61,637 bases of DNA from Brachybacterium avium (GCF_002216795.1 NZ_CP022317.1:1-61637); one strand, 5' to 3'. Shown: positions 9,089-16,868, numbered from the stretch's first letter. Translations and numbers: made by a program. The notes: a model not told the origin generated them from the letters alone.

Positions 9089-9196
9089 GGTGCGAGCGGT
9101 GCGAGCCAGATCAAACACGCAGGTCGAGACACGAAAAGTGCTCGCACCTAGGGGTGCGAGCAGGGTGCGAGCAGGGGGTGCGCGCAGGGTGCGAGC
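9089..9196. repeat. Iteron-like GGTGCGAGC repeats (candidate origin)
   Basis: Seven copies of GGTGCGAGC are present. Copies begin at 9089, 9098, 9153, 9164, 9177 (one mismatch, GCGC) and 9188, and one inverted copy lies at 9140-9148. The inverted copy and the copy at 9153 form the palindrome GCTCGCACC-N4-GGTGCGAGC. Spacing of the last four starts is 11-13 bases, about one helical turn. The array is non-coding and lies directly upstream of the replication operon, as plasmid origin iterons do. Confidence 0.65.
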
Positions 9197-9407
9197 ACCG
9201 CAAAAGACACGCCCTCCCCCGTTCCTCCCTCGGGGAAATCCAGGGGGACGCACACCCAGATTCGAGGGGTCACGGTCGCGGATTCGGGAGGGCCCGCAGA
9301 TGTTCGGGCCGAGTTGGGTGGACGCACAGGAGGTCCTCTCTTGCCCCGCTCCCCCGTCGAGATTCGGCGCGCTCTGGCGTGTCGGGCTGTCGTGGGAAGG
9401 TGAGCGG

Positions 9408-9713
9408 GTGAGCGATCGAAGGCCGCCCGAGCTGACGGTGACCAACCGGCTCCCCTCGGTGGGGACGCCGGGGGCGCGCCCGATGGGCAACATCCCGGTC
9501 CTCGTGCGGCTCTTGCTCGATGACGGCATCGAGATGTGGCGGCCGGCGCGGGCGAACCGATGGACGGCCACTCAGGTTCTCGTCGTCTGGCAGAACGACT
9601 CGAGCAACCCGTGGTCCACGCAGATGTGCTGGCTCCCCACGGAGGACGTCGCTCAGACCTTCCGGGGCGACACCGCAGCGCTCGAGCCGCTGTGGCGGCA
9701 GATTCACGACTGA
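9408..9713 (+). CDS. Hypothetical protein
   Basis: A 101-residue protein that I do not recognise. The open frame extends to 9090, but the upstream part runs through the iteron array and is low complexity. GTG 9408, with GGAAGGTGAG upstream, is therefore taken as the start. The body has a strand-rich look (NIPVLVRLLLDDGIEMWRPA, QVLVVWQND). Confidence 0.5.
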   Translation: MSDRRPPELTVTNRLPSVGTPGARPMGNIPVLVRLLLDDGIEMWRPARANRWTATQVLVVWQNDSSNPWSTQMCWLPTEDVAQTFRGDTAALEPLWRQIHD

Positions 9714-9719
9714 GAATGC

Positions 9720-9870
9720 TCTCGTACTACGAGGTTGCGAACATACGAGCTTACGAGGTTCCGAGCTTACGAGGTTCCTGGGTCACGAAGGGGCAGGGTT
9801 CCGAACCGACGGATTCGCGGTTTGCCGAACCTACGAGGTGACGAGGGTACGAACCTACGAGAGTGCGAGA
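9720..9870. repeat. ACGAG repeat array 1
   Basis: About a dozen imperfect copies of TACGAGgtt / GAACCTACGAG follow one another with 8-16 base spacing. No gene is supported here. Confidence 0.7.
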
Positions 9871-9892
9871 TTGGGTAGGTCGCTGATGTCGC

Positions 9893-9982
9893 GGGCTGCG
9901 CGGGCTGCGCGGGCTGCGCGGGCTGTGCGGGCTGCGCGGCTGCGCGGCTACGAGACTACGAGACTACGAGACTACGAGGTTC
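9893..9982. repeat. Tandem 9-mer then 8-mer minisatellite
   Basis: About five to seven units of CGCGGGCTG (period 9, some shortened) run directly into four units of CTACGAGA (period 8). The second unit belongs to the dispersed ACGAG family, so the two periods meet in one array. Such arrays commonly vary in copy number between strains. Confidence 0.75.
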
Positions 9983-10045
9983 GTTGGTCACGAGTCTGCG
10001 GCGTGCCGTGATGGGCGCAAATGTGCAGGTCGGCATCATGGGGAG

Positions 10046-10744
10046 ATGACTTCTGGACCGTGGCCACGTGAGCCCTCGCCGAGGTTCGCTCGATGGCGCG
10101 GCGAGCTCGACCAGTGGAGAGATGCTCACGCCCCCTCTGGACGTCGGTTCCCGGCAACCGCTGGCTACAGCTCCCAGCTCTACTACGAGCACGGCGGCGT
10201 CGACGAAGTCGGCACGGTTGCCGACCTGACCTGGCTCGCCCGCACCGGGGAGCAGATCAAGGCGTCACAGCAGGTGGTGTGGGACGTCCATGCGCGCGAG
10301 GTGCTCGAAGCGGCGCGTGAGGGTGGTCTCGAGGCGACGGCCGAGGCGCTGCGCGATTCCACCGAGTGGATCCGCCGACTCGCGCGGGAGGGGCAGCCGG
10401 TGCGAGAGGAAAGCGACGCTGCCCGACGGGCGAGCGAGGTCGTGGACGCGTGCCCGCCCAATCCGCTGGTTCGCGGCGAGGAGGTCTGGGGCCTGTGGGA
10501 GTCCCTCGCCGGTGCGCGGCACACGTGCGAGGGCCTGCGCGATCAGCTGCTCCTAGAGCTTGCGGACGAGGGATGTCCGCGCACGCGGATGGCGGACGGG
10601 CTGGGATGGTCCTATGGCCGGCTGCGCCGGCGCCTGGTGCGCCTTGAGGATGAGCGTGCTGCTCGCATCCAGAGGGCGCGACAGGGAGAGGTGCCGGGGA
10701 TCATCGATCTGGAGTCCCGGCGAGCCACCTCCCGGCGGCGGTGA
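10046..10744 (+). CDS. Hypothetical protein, Arg/Glu-rich
   Basis: A 232-residue soluble protein that I do not recognise. It is mostly helical and charged. The C-terminal part (ADGLGWSYGRLRRRLVRLEDE) could be a small HTH, so a DNA-binding role is possible but unproven. The start has GGGGAG just upstream. A strong hairpin follows 26 bases after the stop, so it is probably a single-gene unit. Confidence 0.6.
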   Translation: MTSGPWPREPSPRFARWRGELDQWRDAHAPSGRRFPATAGYSSQLYYEHGGVDEVGTVADLTWLARTGEQIKASQQVVWDVHAREVLEAAREGGLEATAEALRDSTEWIRRLAREGQPVREESDAARRASEVVDACPPNPLVRGEEVWGLWESLAGARHTCEGLRDQLLLELADEGCPRTRMADGLGWSYGRLRRRLVRLEDERAARIQRARQGEVPGIIDLESRRATSRRR

Positions 10745-10770
10745 GGGTAGAACCTCTCCTGCATGCCAGG

Positions 10771-10808
10771 AGGGCCGCTCCCCGCGCTGCTGCGCGGTGA
10801 GCGGCCCT
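10771..10808. terminator. Terminator-like hairpin
   Basis: AGGGCCGCTC (10771-10780) pairs perfectly with GAGCGGCCCT (10799-10808) and the stem can be extended at its base. No clear T-tract follows, as is common in actinobacteria. It closes the plus-strand gene ending at 10744. Confidence 0.65.
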
Positions 10809-11099
10809 CTGGGTCACCCTCGCCGATGCCGACCTGCGGCCGTGCGGTGCGTGCGTGCGCCGACCTCGCACTTCGCCCGGATGAGCGCCGTCACCAGGTT
10901 GATACCCGCGGTGACCAGCGCGATCACGGCCACGATGATGCCCGCTGCCTCGCCCGTCGCCTGCTCCTTCCTGCCCCGGGTCCGCCTCCGGAGCGCATTG
11001 ACGGTACCGGGGCCGCCCGACGGCCGAGAAGGCTTGCGAGGCCACGGAGCGTGTCCTCGGCGAGTCGTCGGCGGGCGTCCGGTTCGGGCTCGTGGGGCC
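10809..11099. other. Gap without a supported gene
   Basis: The minus strand has an open frame with one hydrophobic stretch (AGIIVAVIALVTAGINLVT) near 10890-10960 and an AGGAAGGAG upstream, but no ATG, GTG or TTG at a usable distance. It may be a small membrane gene with an unusual start or a decayed one. Nothing else is seen. Confidence 0.3.
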
Positions 11100-11594
11100 T
11101 CAGGAGGTGGTGGGCCGGCCCGGGCGGGTGTTGCGGGTCTCGAGCCACCGCTCGACGGCTGCTCTGGCCATCAGGGGCCCCTGGGCGGTGACGATGACCG
11201 GGGCCGGGAAGCCGTCGATCTTCGTGAACGCCCGGGCGCGCTGCCGCGAGACGCCCGCGATCTCAGCGATCTCGGCGTAGCCGACAACCCCCGGGAACAC
11301 GGGCTGCTCGAGCTCGCGGTCCAGGGCATCGCCATCACGCACGTCCACGCCAACGACGTCAGCTGTGGGAACGCTGCGCTGGAGCGCAGCCCGAACGATG
11401 GCGATCGCGTCGGCGATGGCATCCTCCAGCTGGGCCGACTCCAGGAAGAGCATGACCGACCCGTGGAGTCCGTCGGGGCTGACGGATCCGGCGGGGGAGT
11501 GGTCGGCGAGCTCGTCCAGGAGAGATTCGAGGGCGTCGGTCGTGGTGGTGGCGGTGCTCGCCCAGTCGAGGCGGGCATGCCAGGTGGTGGGCAT
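11100..11594 (-). CDS. HTH protein, possible antitoxin partner
   Basis: A 164-residue protein with two parts. The N-terminal part (about 1-75) has the strand/helix pattern of a HicB-like partner domain. The C-terminal part is an HTH (IAEIAGVSRQRARAFTK, near residues 105-125) followed by a short wing with a MARAAVERWLE helix, like excisionase-type regulators. It follows the HicA-like gene on the same strand with a gap of about 105 bases. A regulator/antitoxin role is inferred. Confidence 0.55.
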   Translation of the reverse strand: MPTTWHARLDWASTATTTTDALESLLDELADHSPAGSVSPDGLHGSVMLFLESAQLEDAIADAIAIVRAALQRSVPTADVVGVDVRDGDALDRELEQPVFPGVVGYAEIAEIAGVSRQRARAFTKIDGFPAPVIVTAQGPLMARAAVERWLETRNTRPGRPTTS

Positions 11595-11699
11595 GGTGTT
11601 CTCCTTCGTGTTGGTGGTGCGGGTGGAGGAGGTGCTGGTGAGCGTGGGGATCCGCGGCTAGGGTGAGGGGGTCGGGTGGCCGCCCGACCCCCTCGTCGT

Positions 11700-11903
11700 C
11701 TAGACGTCGAAGCCGCTCCGTCGGAGCATCGCCCTGGCGTTCTTGATCGAGCGCCAGTCGGAGTTCGTCAGGTGGATCATCACTGGGTCCCGTTCCTTGT
11801 CGGGCGGGTAGATCATCCATCCGGACTTCTTCTCGTCGATCCGCGCTCCCTGTGCCAGCAGGGTCTTGCGGAGCTTCTTCAGATCCTTGTCGATCGGGAT
11901 CAC
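11700..11903 (-). CDS. HicA-like small protein
   Basis: A 67-residue basic protein. The order KKLRKTLLAQG, GWMIYPP, then NARAMLRRSGF resembles HicA-type double-stranded RNA-binding toxins and related actinophage proteins. The usual catalytic GSH histidine is not evident (GWM is present instead), so toxin activity is doubtful. A long inverted repeat sits just upstream, consistent with autoregulation. The next gene carries an HTH and may be its partner. Confidence 0.5.
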   Translation of the reverse strand: MIPIDKDLKKLRKTLLAQGARIDEKKSGWMIYPPDKERDPVMIHLTNSDWRSIKNARAMLRRSGFDV

Positions 11904-11917
11904 CTCCTCTCTATATT

Positions 11918-11962
11918 GTTGTCAACGGGAACAGCGTAACATCAACTGTTCCCGATGACAAC
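11918..11962. promoter_or_regulatory. Long inverted-repeat operator
   Basis: GTTGTCAACGGGAACAG (11918-11934) and CTGTTCCCGATGACAAC (11946-11962) are inverted copies, 16 of 17 matching, with an 11-base spacer. A nested AACTGTT/AACAGTT pair overlaps the right arm. It lies 15 bases upstream of the HicA-like start and probably binds the pair's regulator. Confidence 0.7.
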
Positions 11963-12025
11963 AGTTAGAGGTGGTCCTGTAAAAGGACTGGTCAGAGGGG
12001 CTGCCTGGGCGGCGTTCGCGACCCT

Positions 12026-12058
12026 CGTAGGTTCGTAACCTCGTAGGTTCGTAGGTCA
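12026..12058. repeat. CTCGTAGGTT repeats
   Basis: Four adjacent CGTAGGTT/CGTAACCT units of the dispersed repeat family. They reach the stop codon of the prepilin peptidase gene. Confidence 0.7.
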
Positions 12059-12526
12059 GGCAGTGGCCACAGGAACCACGAGGACGAGCAGGGTTCCCAG
12101 GATCAGGCCGGGACCGAAGGGGATGTGTCCGCGGATGCCTCGTCGACGCCGAACGAGGATCCATCCCAGAGTGCCGATGCAGCCCAGCCAGATGCCAGCG
12201 AGCATCAGCAGCGGGGAGACGAAGCCGCTGTAGAGGGCGAGGGCAGCGACGAGGATGACGTCGCCAAAGCCGAGGCCGCCGCGCGAGATGACGAACAGCA
12301 CCAGCATCAAGACGGTGGCGATCCCGCAGGAGACGGCCGCCCAGAGCAGATGATCGAAGCCGACCCAGGCCGCGGTGATCGGGAGTGCGACGGCGCCGGC
12401 GCCGAGCAGGCCGAGATTCAGCGGCAGCGGCAGCCGCGACTCGCGTGCATCGGTGACGACCATCGGCAGCGCGAGCAGGAGAAAGAGGGCGAAGGCCGGC
12501 CAGAGCTCGGGCGTGAGGAGGTACAT
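12056..12526 (-). CDS. Prepilin peptidase, A24 type (TadV/CpaA-like)
   Basis: A 156-residue polytopic membrane protein with about five hydrophobic segments and the two catalytic aspartates expected of A24 prepilin peptidases. One is in TDARESRLP (near residue 26) and one in GLGFGD (near residue 87). It would cleave the Flp-type pilin leader at the inner membrane and so serve the pilus locus at 28.5-35 kb, from which it is separated. A class A promoter lies 73 bases upstream, as for the pilin gene. A ten-codon leader frame (12532-12564) with GAAGGA upstream ends just before its start, and its GAGGAGGGG doubles as ribosome site. Confidence 0.85.
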   Translation of the reverse strand: MYLLTPELWPAFALFLLLALPMVVTDARESRLPLPLNLGLLGAGAVALPITAAWVGFDHLLWAAVSCGIATVLMLVLFVISRGGLGFGDVILVAALALYSGFVSPLLMLAGIWLGCIGTLGWILVRRRRGIRGHIPFGPGLILGTLLVLVVPVATA

Positions 12527-12598
12527 CGGGGCTACCCCTCCTCGAGGCTGCGGAAGCGGGGCATCGTCGTGTCCTTCGTCCGGTGGATGGTCACCCTG

Positions 12599-12627
12599 TT
12601 ACCGCGGCGGAGGTGGGCTCGTGTGAC
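12599..12627 (-). promoter_or_regulatory. Class A promoter of the prepilin peptidase
   Basis: GTCACA (12622-12627), 17 bases, CGGTAA (12599-12604) on the minus strand. GGTCAC and GTGACC flank the unit as an inverted repeat. Confidence 0.7.
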
Positions 12628-12691
12628 CGCTGGGGAAACTCTTCCTGGTCCTCGGGGCCGACCGACACCGATCAGCGCGTGAGGGACGGGC

Positions 12692-13009
12692 TCAGCGGGC
12701 GGCGGCGTAGGCCTCGCGGATCTCTGCGGAGACGCGGCCGCGGTCGGCGATCTCGTACCCGTTGGCCTGCGCCCACTCGCGGATCCGCTTCGTCTCGTCG
12801 CTGCGCCCGCGGGAGGTGCCGCGTCGAGCGCGGCCCCCGACGCGCCGTGCATGCCCCACCCATGCCGCGAACTCGTCGCGGAGCTTCTGCGCGTTCTCGT
12901 CGTTGAGATCGATCTCGTAGGTGACGCCGTCGAGGGCGAAGTCGACCGTCGAGGTGGCTGCGGAACCATCGAGGTCGTCGGTCAGGACGATGCGAGCTTT
13001 GCGGGCCAT
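12692..13009 (-). CDS. lsr2: Lsr2 family nucleoid protein
   Basis: A 105-residue Lsr2 homologue. The N-terminal dimerisation half shows IVLTDDLDGS and VDFALDGVTYEIDL. The C-terminal half has the AT-hook-like WAQANGYEIADRGRVSAEI helix-turn. Lsr2 proteins silence AT-rich and foreign DNA in actinobacteria; plasmid-borne copies can silence the plasmid's own genes in a new host. The start has AGGAGG upstream. It is transcribed away from the small gene at 13164. Confidence 0.93.
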   Translation of the reverse strand: MARKARIVLTDDLDGSAATSTVDFALDGVTYEIDLNDENAQKLRDEFAAWVGHARRVGGRARRGTSRGRSDETKRIREWAQANGYEIADRGRVSAEIREAYAAAR

Positions 13010-13163
13010 GCTGCGTGTCCTCCTGGGTAGATATTGCGTTCAGCTTACAGAACGGCGAACGCGTGATGAGGGGTTCTGCGTGGCGGGGACTGTGCAAATG
13101 CTTGGCGAATTCCCGATCCGCACGAGTAGCGTTCAAGGACCACCAGCATCGAGGAGACATGCG

Positions 13164-13376
13164 ATGGACGAGCACGAGGATGACGAACGGCTGGCGGCCC
13201 TTGCGCAGCGGGCCGATCGTGGGGAGATTCCCGTGCCACCAGGGGCGCGGATCCAGAGTGCCTCGGACGAGGGCCCTGCCGGCGCCGCCGAGCTGCTGGA
13301 GATGACGGGGGCGAGCACGCTCGACGAGGCGTTCAAGGTGCTGCGTGCGGCGGCAGTGCGCGACGGAGCGAAGTAG
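13164..13376 (+). CDS. Small hypothetical protein
   Basis: A 70-residue acidic protein (MDEHEDDERLAALAQR...). It ends in an Ala-rich helix and looks like the small orphan proteins often next to plasmid regulators. The ATG at 13164 has GAGGAG upstream. It is followed by a strong bidirectional hairpin. Function is not recognised. Confidence 0.5.
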   Translation: MDEHEDDERLAALAQRADRGEIPVPPGARIQSASDEGPAGAAELLEMTGASTLDEAFKVLRAAAVRDGAK

Positions 13377-13382
13377 ACAGCG

Positions 13383-13418
13383 CCGGGCCCCGCGGTCAGG
13401 GGGAACCGCGGGGCCCGG
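13383..13418. terminator. Bidirectional terminator hairpin
   Basis: CCGGGCCCCGCGGT (13383-13396) and ACCGCGGGGCCCGG (13405-13418) form a perfect 14-bp stem with an 8-base loop between two convergent genes. Confidence 0.8.
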
Positions 13419-13435
13419 ACAGTCGAGAGGCGGGG

Positions 13436-13624
13436 TCAGCCGCCGAAGGAGAGGACCGTGCCGATGAGGGCCACGGACAGTTCCTCATCGGGGTACTCGG
13501 CGCGGACGTAGTCCACGGCATCGAGATACTGCTGCTTCCGCTCAGGGGTGAGCTCATCCCAGGCGTGCCGGTCGGCGTCGGTCACGAAGTCGGGGTAGGT
13601 GGCGGTCTGGTCAGCAGCGCTCAT
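13436..13624 (-). CDS. Small hypothetical protein
   Basis: A 62-residue acidic protein with no recognised motif (ELTPERKQQYLDAVDYVR). Its start overlaps the stop of the upstream GNAT-like gene by four bases (ATGA), so it is translationally coupled to it. Confidence 0.6.
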   Translation of the reverse strand: MSAADQTATYPDFVTDADRHAWDELTPERKQQYLDAVDYVRAEYPDEELSVALIGTVLSFGG

Positions 13625-14490
13625 GACGTGTGTCCTGTTCTGGTGTACTCGTCGGCTTCATCGTAGTCCTGGAACGATCTCGGTTCGGGGCGGCCGAGTT
13701 TCTCATATTGGTCCTGCGTCACCATGAAGGTGATATCGGGCTCTCCGCGAGGTGGGGCGACCCTGCTCATGGCCGAATAGTCCCAGCCGTCGGGCGCGAA
13801 TTCTCGGTTGAAGGGGATCGAGGCGACCTTGACGAAGCCGCTTCGGGCGTAGATCTTCGGCAGGAACGTGTCGAAGCACTCGAGGTGTGTTCCGCCGCGC
13901 TCTGCTGCGATGGGCAGCAGGGCACGCGTCGCGCCGCGGCTGCTGCCGTCGGAGTACACCGCCGAGATCTCGCCACTGTGGCGGACGGCCGCGCCGGCGC
14001 GGCCGTCCGCCAGCACGAGCATCGTGTGGAAGTCGCGTTGGAGTTCGGTGGGGGTGGCCCTGGTGACCTGCTTCCCCGCGGCGTCCTGGGTGTACCGCTC
14101 CGCGAGCCCACTGCTGTAGGACCGTGCGGATGTCGGCCCGGTGACCTCGAGAACGGTGTGCCCATGCGAGGTGTGTGCGCGCACGACGCGGAACGATCCT
14201 CCGGGCAGCGTGAGCGGCTTCCCGGTGGGGGAATCGGCGACGTAGCGGTTGATGTTCGCGGTCAGCTGCTCGGCGTCGTAGGAGCCGCCTGCGGCGGTCC
14301 GCTCGGTGATGTGCTCCTGGAGCCCGGTGCGGGTCTGGATCAGATCAGCTCTGGCCGTCTCCAGGCTCGAGGAGATCTCTTCACGCTCGGCGGTGTCGGG
14401 GGAGCTTTCGGCAAGCCGCTGCTCGAGCGCGTCGACGCGCTGACGCTGGTGGTAGTAGCAGCGCCCTCCCTCGTCTTTTCGTTGGCACAT
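13621..14490 (-). CDS. GNAT-like acetyltransferase domain protein
   Basis: A protein of about 289 residues. A charged helical N-terminus (CYYHQRQRVDALEQR...) precedes a C-terminal domain whose ending (LECFDTFLPKIYARSGF, NREFAPDGWDYS) resembles the last strands of GNAT-like domains in phage and polymorphic-toxin proteins. The open frame reaches 14580, but the class A promoter lies at 14547-14575, so the ATG at 14490, with CGGAGA upstream, is taken as start. Substrate is unknown. It shares its promoter class with the pilus and transfer operons. Confidence 0.55.
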   Translation of the reverse strand: MCQRKDEGGRCYYHQRQRVDALEQRLAESSPDTAEREEISSSLETARADLIQTRTGLQEHITERTAAGGSYDAEQLTANINRYVADSPTGKPLTLPGGSFRVVRAHTSHGHTVLEVTGPTSARSYSSGLAERYTQDAAGKQVTRATPTELQRDFHTMLVLADGRAGAAVRHSGEISAVYSDGSSRGATRALLPIAAERGGTHLECFDTFLPKIYARSGFVKVASIPFNREFAPDGWDYSAMSRVAPPRGEPDITFMVTQDQYEKLGRPEPRSFQDYDEADEYTRTGHTS

Positions 14491-14546
14491 TGGATCTCCG
14501 TTCGGGTCACGGTGGACGTGGGCGTCTCGACGGCACCCACATCCCT

Positions 14547-14575
14547 CTACCGCGGGTTCCCGGGGGCCGTGTGAC
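14547..14575 (-). promoter_or_regulatory. Class A promoter of the GNAT-like gene
   Basis: GTCACA (14570-14575), 17 bases, CGGTAG (14547-14552) on the minus strand. The last base of the second hexamer is G, as in the pilin promoter. Confidence 0.65.
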
Positions 14576-14648
14576 CGCACAGCACCAACTTGTCGCGCGC
14601 GGCGGCCCGGGCTGTCACACCAGATGGATGCACGGGTGTAAAAACGGT

Positions 14649-14668
14649 GGCATAGCGGTAGCTATGCC
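14649..14668 (+). promoter_or_regulatory. Operator palindrome of the Xre/RES pair
   Basis: GGCATAGC (14649-14656) and GCTATGCC (14661-14668) form a perfect 8-bp inverted repeat around GGTA. A TATGAT -10 element follows about 17 bases downstream, so the operator covers the -35 region. It is probably bound by the antitoxin complex. Confidence 0.7.
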
Positions 14669-14717
14669 GAGGAAATAAACGGTATGATGAGGTGACACCT
14701 TCGGAAGGGAGGCACCC

Positions 14718-15131
14718 ATGGTTCCCACGACATCCTCCGCCACCTCGGCCGATGCTCGAACGACCCAGAACCCGGCCTACCGGCGTGCGATCGCCCTCGA
14801 CGTCCGTGAGGTCACCCGGCGTCTGAACGCCTCGCTCGGAGGGACGCTGGTCTCGGCTCTCGCCGGCTCCTCGGACACGAAGTCCTCGCACAAGTGGGCG
14901 AAGTCCACCGGCCCCAACCCGCGCCCGGAGACCGTCAAGCGTCTCTACTTCGCCTACGAGCAGTGGCAGAAGGTCTCCGAAGCCGAAGGTGAGCACACCG
15001 CCCGGGTGTGGTTCATCGGAGCGAACCCCTGGCTGGGGTACGACACCCCGGTGAACGCGATCCGCGAAGGACGCCTCCCGGAGGTCGCCACCGCCGCTCA
15101 GGCCCTGGTCGACGACTCGTTCAGCGGCTGA
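14718..15131 (+). CDS. Xre/MbcA/ParS-type antitoxin
   Basis: A 137-residue protein with the plan of antitoxins partnered with RES toxins. There is an N-terminal HTH-like region, and a C-terminal DUF2384-type region in which ARVWFIGANPWLGYDTPVNAIREG carries the conserved N-x-x-L-G and P sites that contact the toxin. It precedes the toxin by 9 bases, the usual order. It should neutralise the toxin and, with it, repress the operon through the palindrome at 14649-14668. Confidence 0.85.
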   Translation: MVPTTSSATSADARTTQNPAYRRAIALDVREVTRRLNASLGGTLVSALAGSSDTKSSHKWAKSTGPNPRPETVKRLYFAYEQWQKVSEAEGEHTARVWFIGANPWLGYDTPVNAIREGRLPEVATAAQALVDDSFSG

Positions 15132-15140
15132 CCCGCGGCG

Positions 15141-15935
15141 ATGACCTCACTCGATCAGCGGATCTGCTCGCGGTCCGGGCTCGCCCTCGTGGCGGGCCCG
15201 GACTCCGCGTTGCGCATCGCGCGCGAGTCCTACGGCCCCCTCAACCCGGTCCCTCGCCCACCGGGGGAGACCCCTCAGGCCTGGAGCCGGTACGACACCC
15301 CGGGCCGGACGATCTACGCGTGCGCCGACCGGGTCACGGCCTACATGGAGCTGCTGGCCCCCTACCGCACCGACGTCAACGCCGAGCGCCGCGCGCTCCA
15401 GCCGATCGCCGACGTCATGGGGCAGGACCTCGATGCGCTCTGGAGCGAGATCGTCGCCGAATGGGACGAGGCCGGCGCCATGAAGGCCAGCTGGCTGCCG
15501 CGCGCCTTCCGCGAGGGCAGGAAGCTCTACACGCTCACCTTCCCCGCCGGCTGGTGGATCGACATCACGGCCACCGAGACGATCGCCGCCCTCGAGGATC
15601 TCCTGCCCCATGCGTGGCCCACGTCCGAGGGGCTCCTGGAGGAGCCTCTGACGCTCGCGCACCTCACCGGCGACGATCGAGTCCTGACGACCGCGATCGC
15701 CACGGCGCTGCGCGACGAGGTCACGCTCGACGACGGCACCCTGCCGTTGGGGATCAGGTTCCTGTCCAAGCACGGGCACCCCGCACAGGGCACCGGGATC
15801 TGCTGGGCCTACTGGATGCGCAACGTTGACAGCGGACTTGCCGAGCCGGCGACCAGGACGCACCGGGAGGAGATCCGCGAGGACGACGCTGATCTGACCG
15901 CCGTGCAGGCCTACTGCAAGATCAAGAGCCGCTGA
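15141..15935 (+). CDS. RES-domain toxin
   Basis: A 264-residue RES-domain protein. The signature is visible in RYDTPGRTIYACAD...MELLAPYR (Arg, Tyr and Glu positions) and later GIRFLSKHG with the serine. RES toxins such as MbcT and ParT consume or modify NAD+ or transfer its ADP-ribose. With the antitoxin it forms a type II module that would kill or arrest plasmid-free cells. It is longer than the usual 150-200 residues because of an inserted helical section around residues 95-150. Its 3' end overlaps the small minus-strand gene by 14 bases. Confidence 0.85.
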   Translation: MTSLDQRICSRSGLALVAGPDSALRIARESYGPLNPVPRPPGETPQAWSRYDTPGRTIYACADRVTAYMELLAPYRTDVNAERRALQPIADVMGQDLDALWSEIVAEWDEAGAMKASWLPRAFREGRKLYTLTFPAGWWIDITATETIAALEDLLPHAWPTSEGLLEEPLTLAHLTGDDRVLTTAIATALRDEVTLDDGTLPLGIRFLSKHGHPAQGTGICWAYWMRNVDSGLAEPATRTHREEIREDDADLTAVQAYCKIKSR

Positions 15936-16113
15936 GCTTACCGCGGTGAGGGCCACGGGAGGGCTCGTCGCTCGGCTGTATGTGGCCGGGTCGGGGGCCG
16001 GCGCTCTGGGCCTCCGGTCGGCCGGCCGCGCGGGCGATCTCCTTCCCCATCGCCTTTGCCTCTTCGCCGGTCAGCACCCTGTGCAGACCGGAGAACTCTT
16101 CGGGTGTGGCCAT
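15922..16113 (-). CDS. Small hypothetical protein
   Basis: A 63-residue protein (MATPEEFSGLHRVLTGEEAKAMG...) with a low-complexity Pro/Gly-rich tail. No family is recognised. It lies downstream of the truncated SRAP gene. The ribosome site is weak and the end overlaps the RES toxin gene, so it is uncertain. Confidence 0.4.
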   Translation of the reverse strand: MATPEEFSGLHRVLTGEEAKAMGKEIARAAGRPEAQSAGPRPGHIQPSDEPSRGPHRGKLSGS

Positions 16114-16147
16114 GGTTTCTGCTCTGTTCGATCAGTTGTGCTCGAGG

Positions 16148-16846
16148 TCAGATCGGTGCGATCAGGGAGGGGTCGGAGCGGTCCAGGCTGCGGACGCTGT
16201 TGACCTGCCGATCTACGGGGCGGGTGACGAGCTGCCCCGCGATCGTGGACGAGACGTCCTCGAGCTGCGCGAGCAACGGCGCTTTCTGGTCGGCCTCGAG
16301 CTTCCCGGGGGAGAGCCACTCTTCGACCGCGTCCTCGGTCAGGAAGGTCGGCATCCGGTCGTGGACCTCCCCGCCGGCATCCCGCGCCTCGCGCGTGATC
16401 ACCGTGAAGGACACGTCCCACGCGTCGCCCTCGTCCTTCCTGGCGGCCGTGAGACCGGCGGCGTGCAGCAGCTCCCCGTCAGGGTGATGGATGAAGAACG
16501 GATCCTTGCCGCCGTCGGCAGCCTCGACCCATTCGTAGTAGCCGGTCATCGGGATCACGGCTCGGGCGCTCGAGAACGCGCCGCGGAACATCCCGTTGCT
16601 GCTCACGGTCTCCAGGCGCGCGTTGATCGGCCGAGGGCCCTTGTCCTTCGCCCAGGACGGGTGCAGGCCCCAACGGGCGAGCTCGAGGGTGCGGTGCTTC
16701 GCTCCGTCCTCGTCGACGAACTCGCGCACCACGGGAGCCTTCGTGCGCGGCGCGATGCTGTAGGTCGGCTCCCACTGGGCCGCCCGGTCGTCGCTCGTGG
16801 CGACGTACGAGCGCAGTAGCCCGTCCCCGTTGCCGGGGGAGGGCAT
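16148..16846 (-). pseudogene. 5'-truncated SRAP (HMCES/YedK-like) protein
   Basis: The remaining 232 codons match the SRAP family, which crosslinks to abasic sites in single-stranded DNA. Visible are SIAPRTKAPVV, the catalytic-region WGLHPSWAKD, PINARLETV, and the active-site GYYEWVEA and MPTFLTEDA. The family's essential start, Met-Cys-Gly-Arg-Phe with catalytic Cys2, is missing. The first SRAP-like codons (MPSPGNGDGLLRSY) begin at 16846 and the upstream sequence is unrelated. I infer that the resistance island replaced the 5' end. The missing piece was not found at the other island end. Confidence 0.75.
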
Positions 16847-16855
16847 CGTTCGGTT

Positions 16856-16868
16856 GAGAATTATTCTC
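16856..16868. other. GAGAAT-T-ATTCTC palindrome at the island junction
   Basis: A 13-base AT-rich palindrome stands just outside the point where SRAP homology stops. It may mark a recombination or insertion end. The rest of 16870-17090 holds no supported gene. Confidence 0.5.

Noticed and set aside
9893..9982. CRISPR array
   Set aside because: Units are 8-9 bases with no spacers; it is a simple tandem repeat.
10890..10990. Possible small membrane protein on the minus strand
   Set aside because: A hydrophobic stretch is present but there is no usable start codon after the ribosome-site-like AGGAAGGAG.
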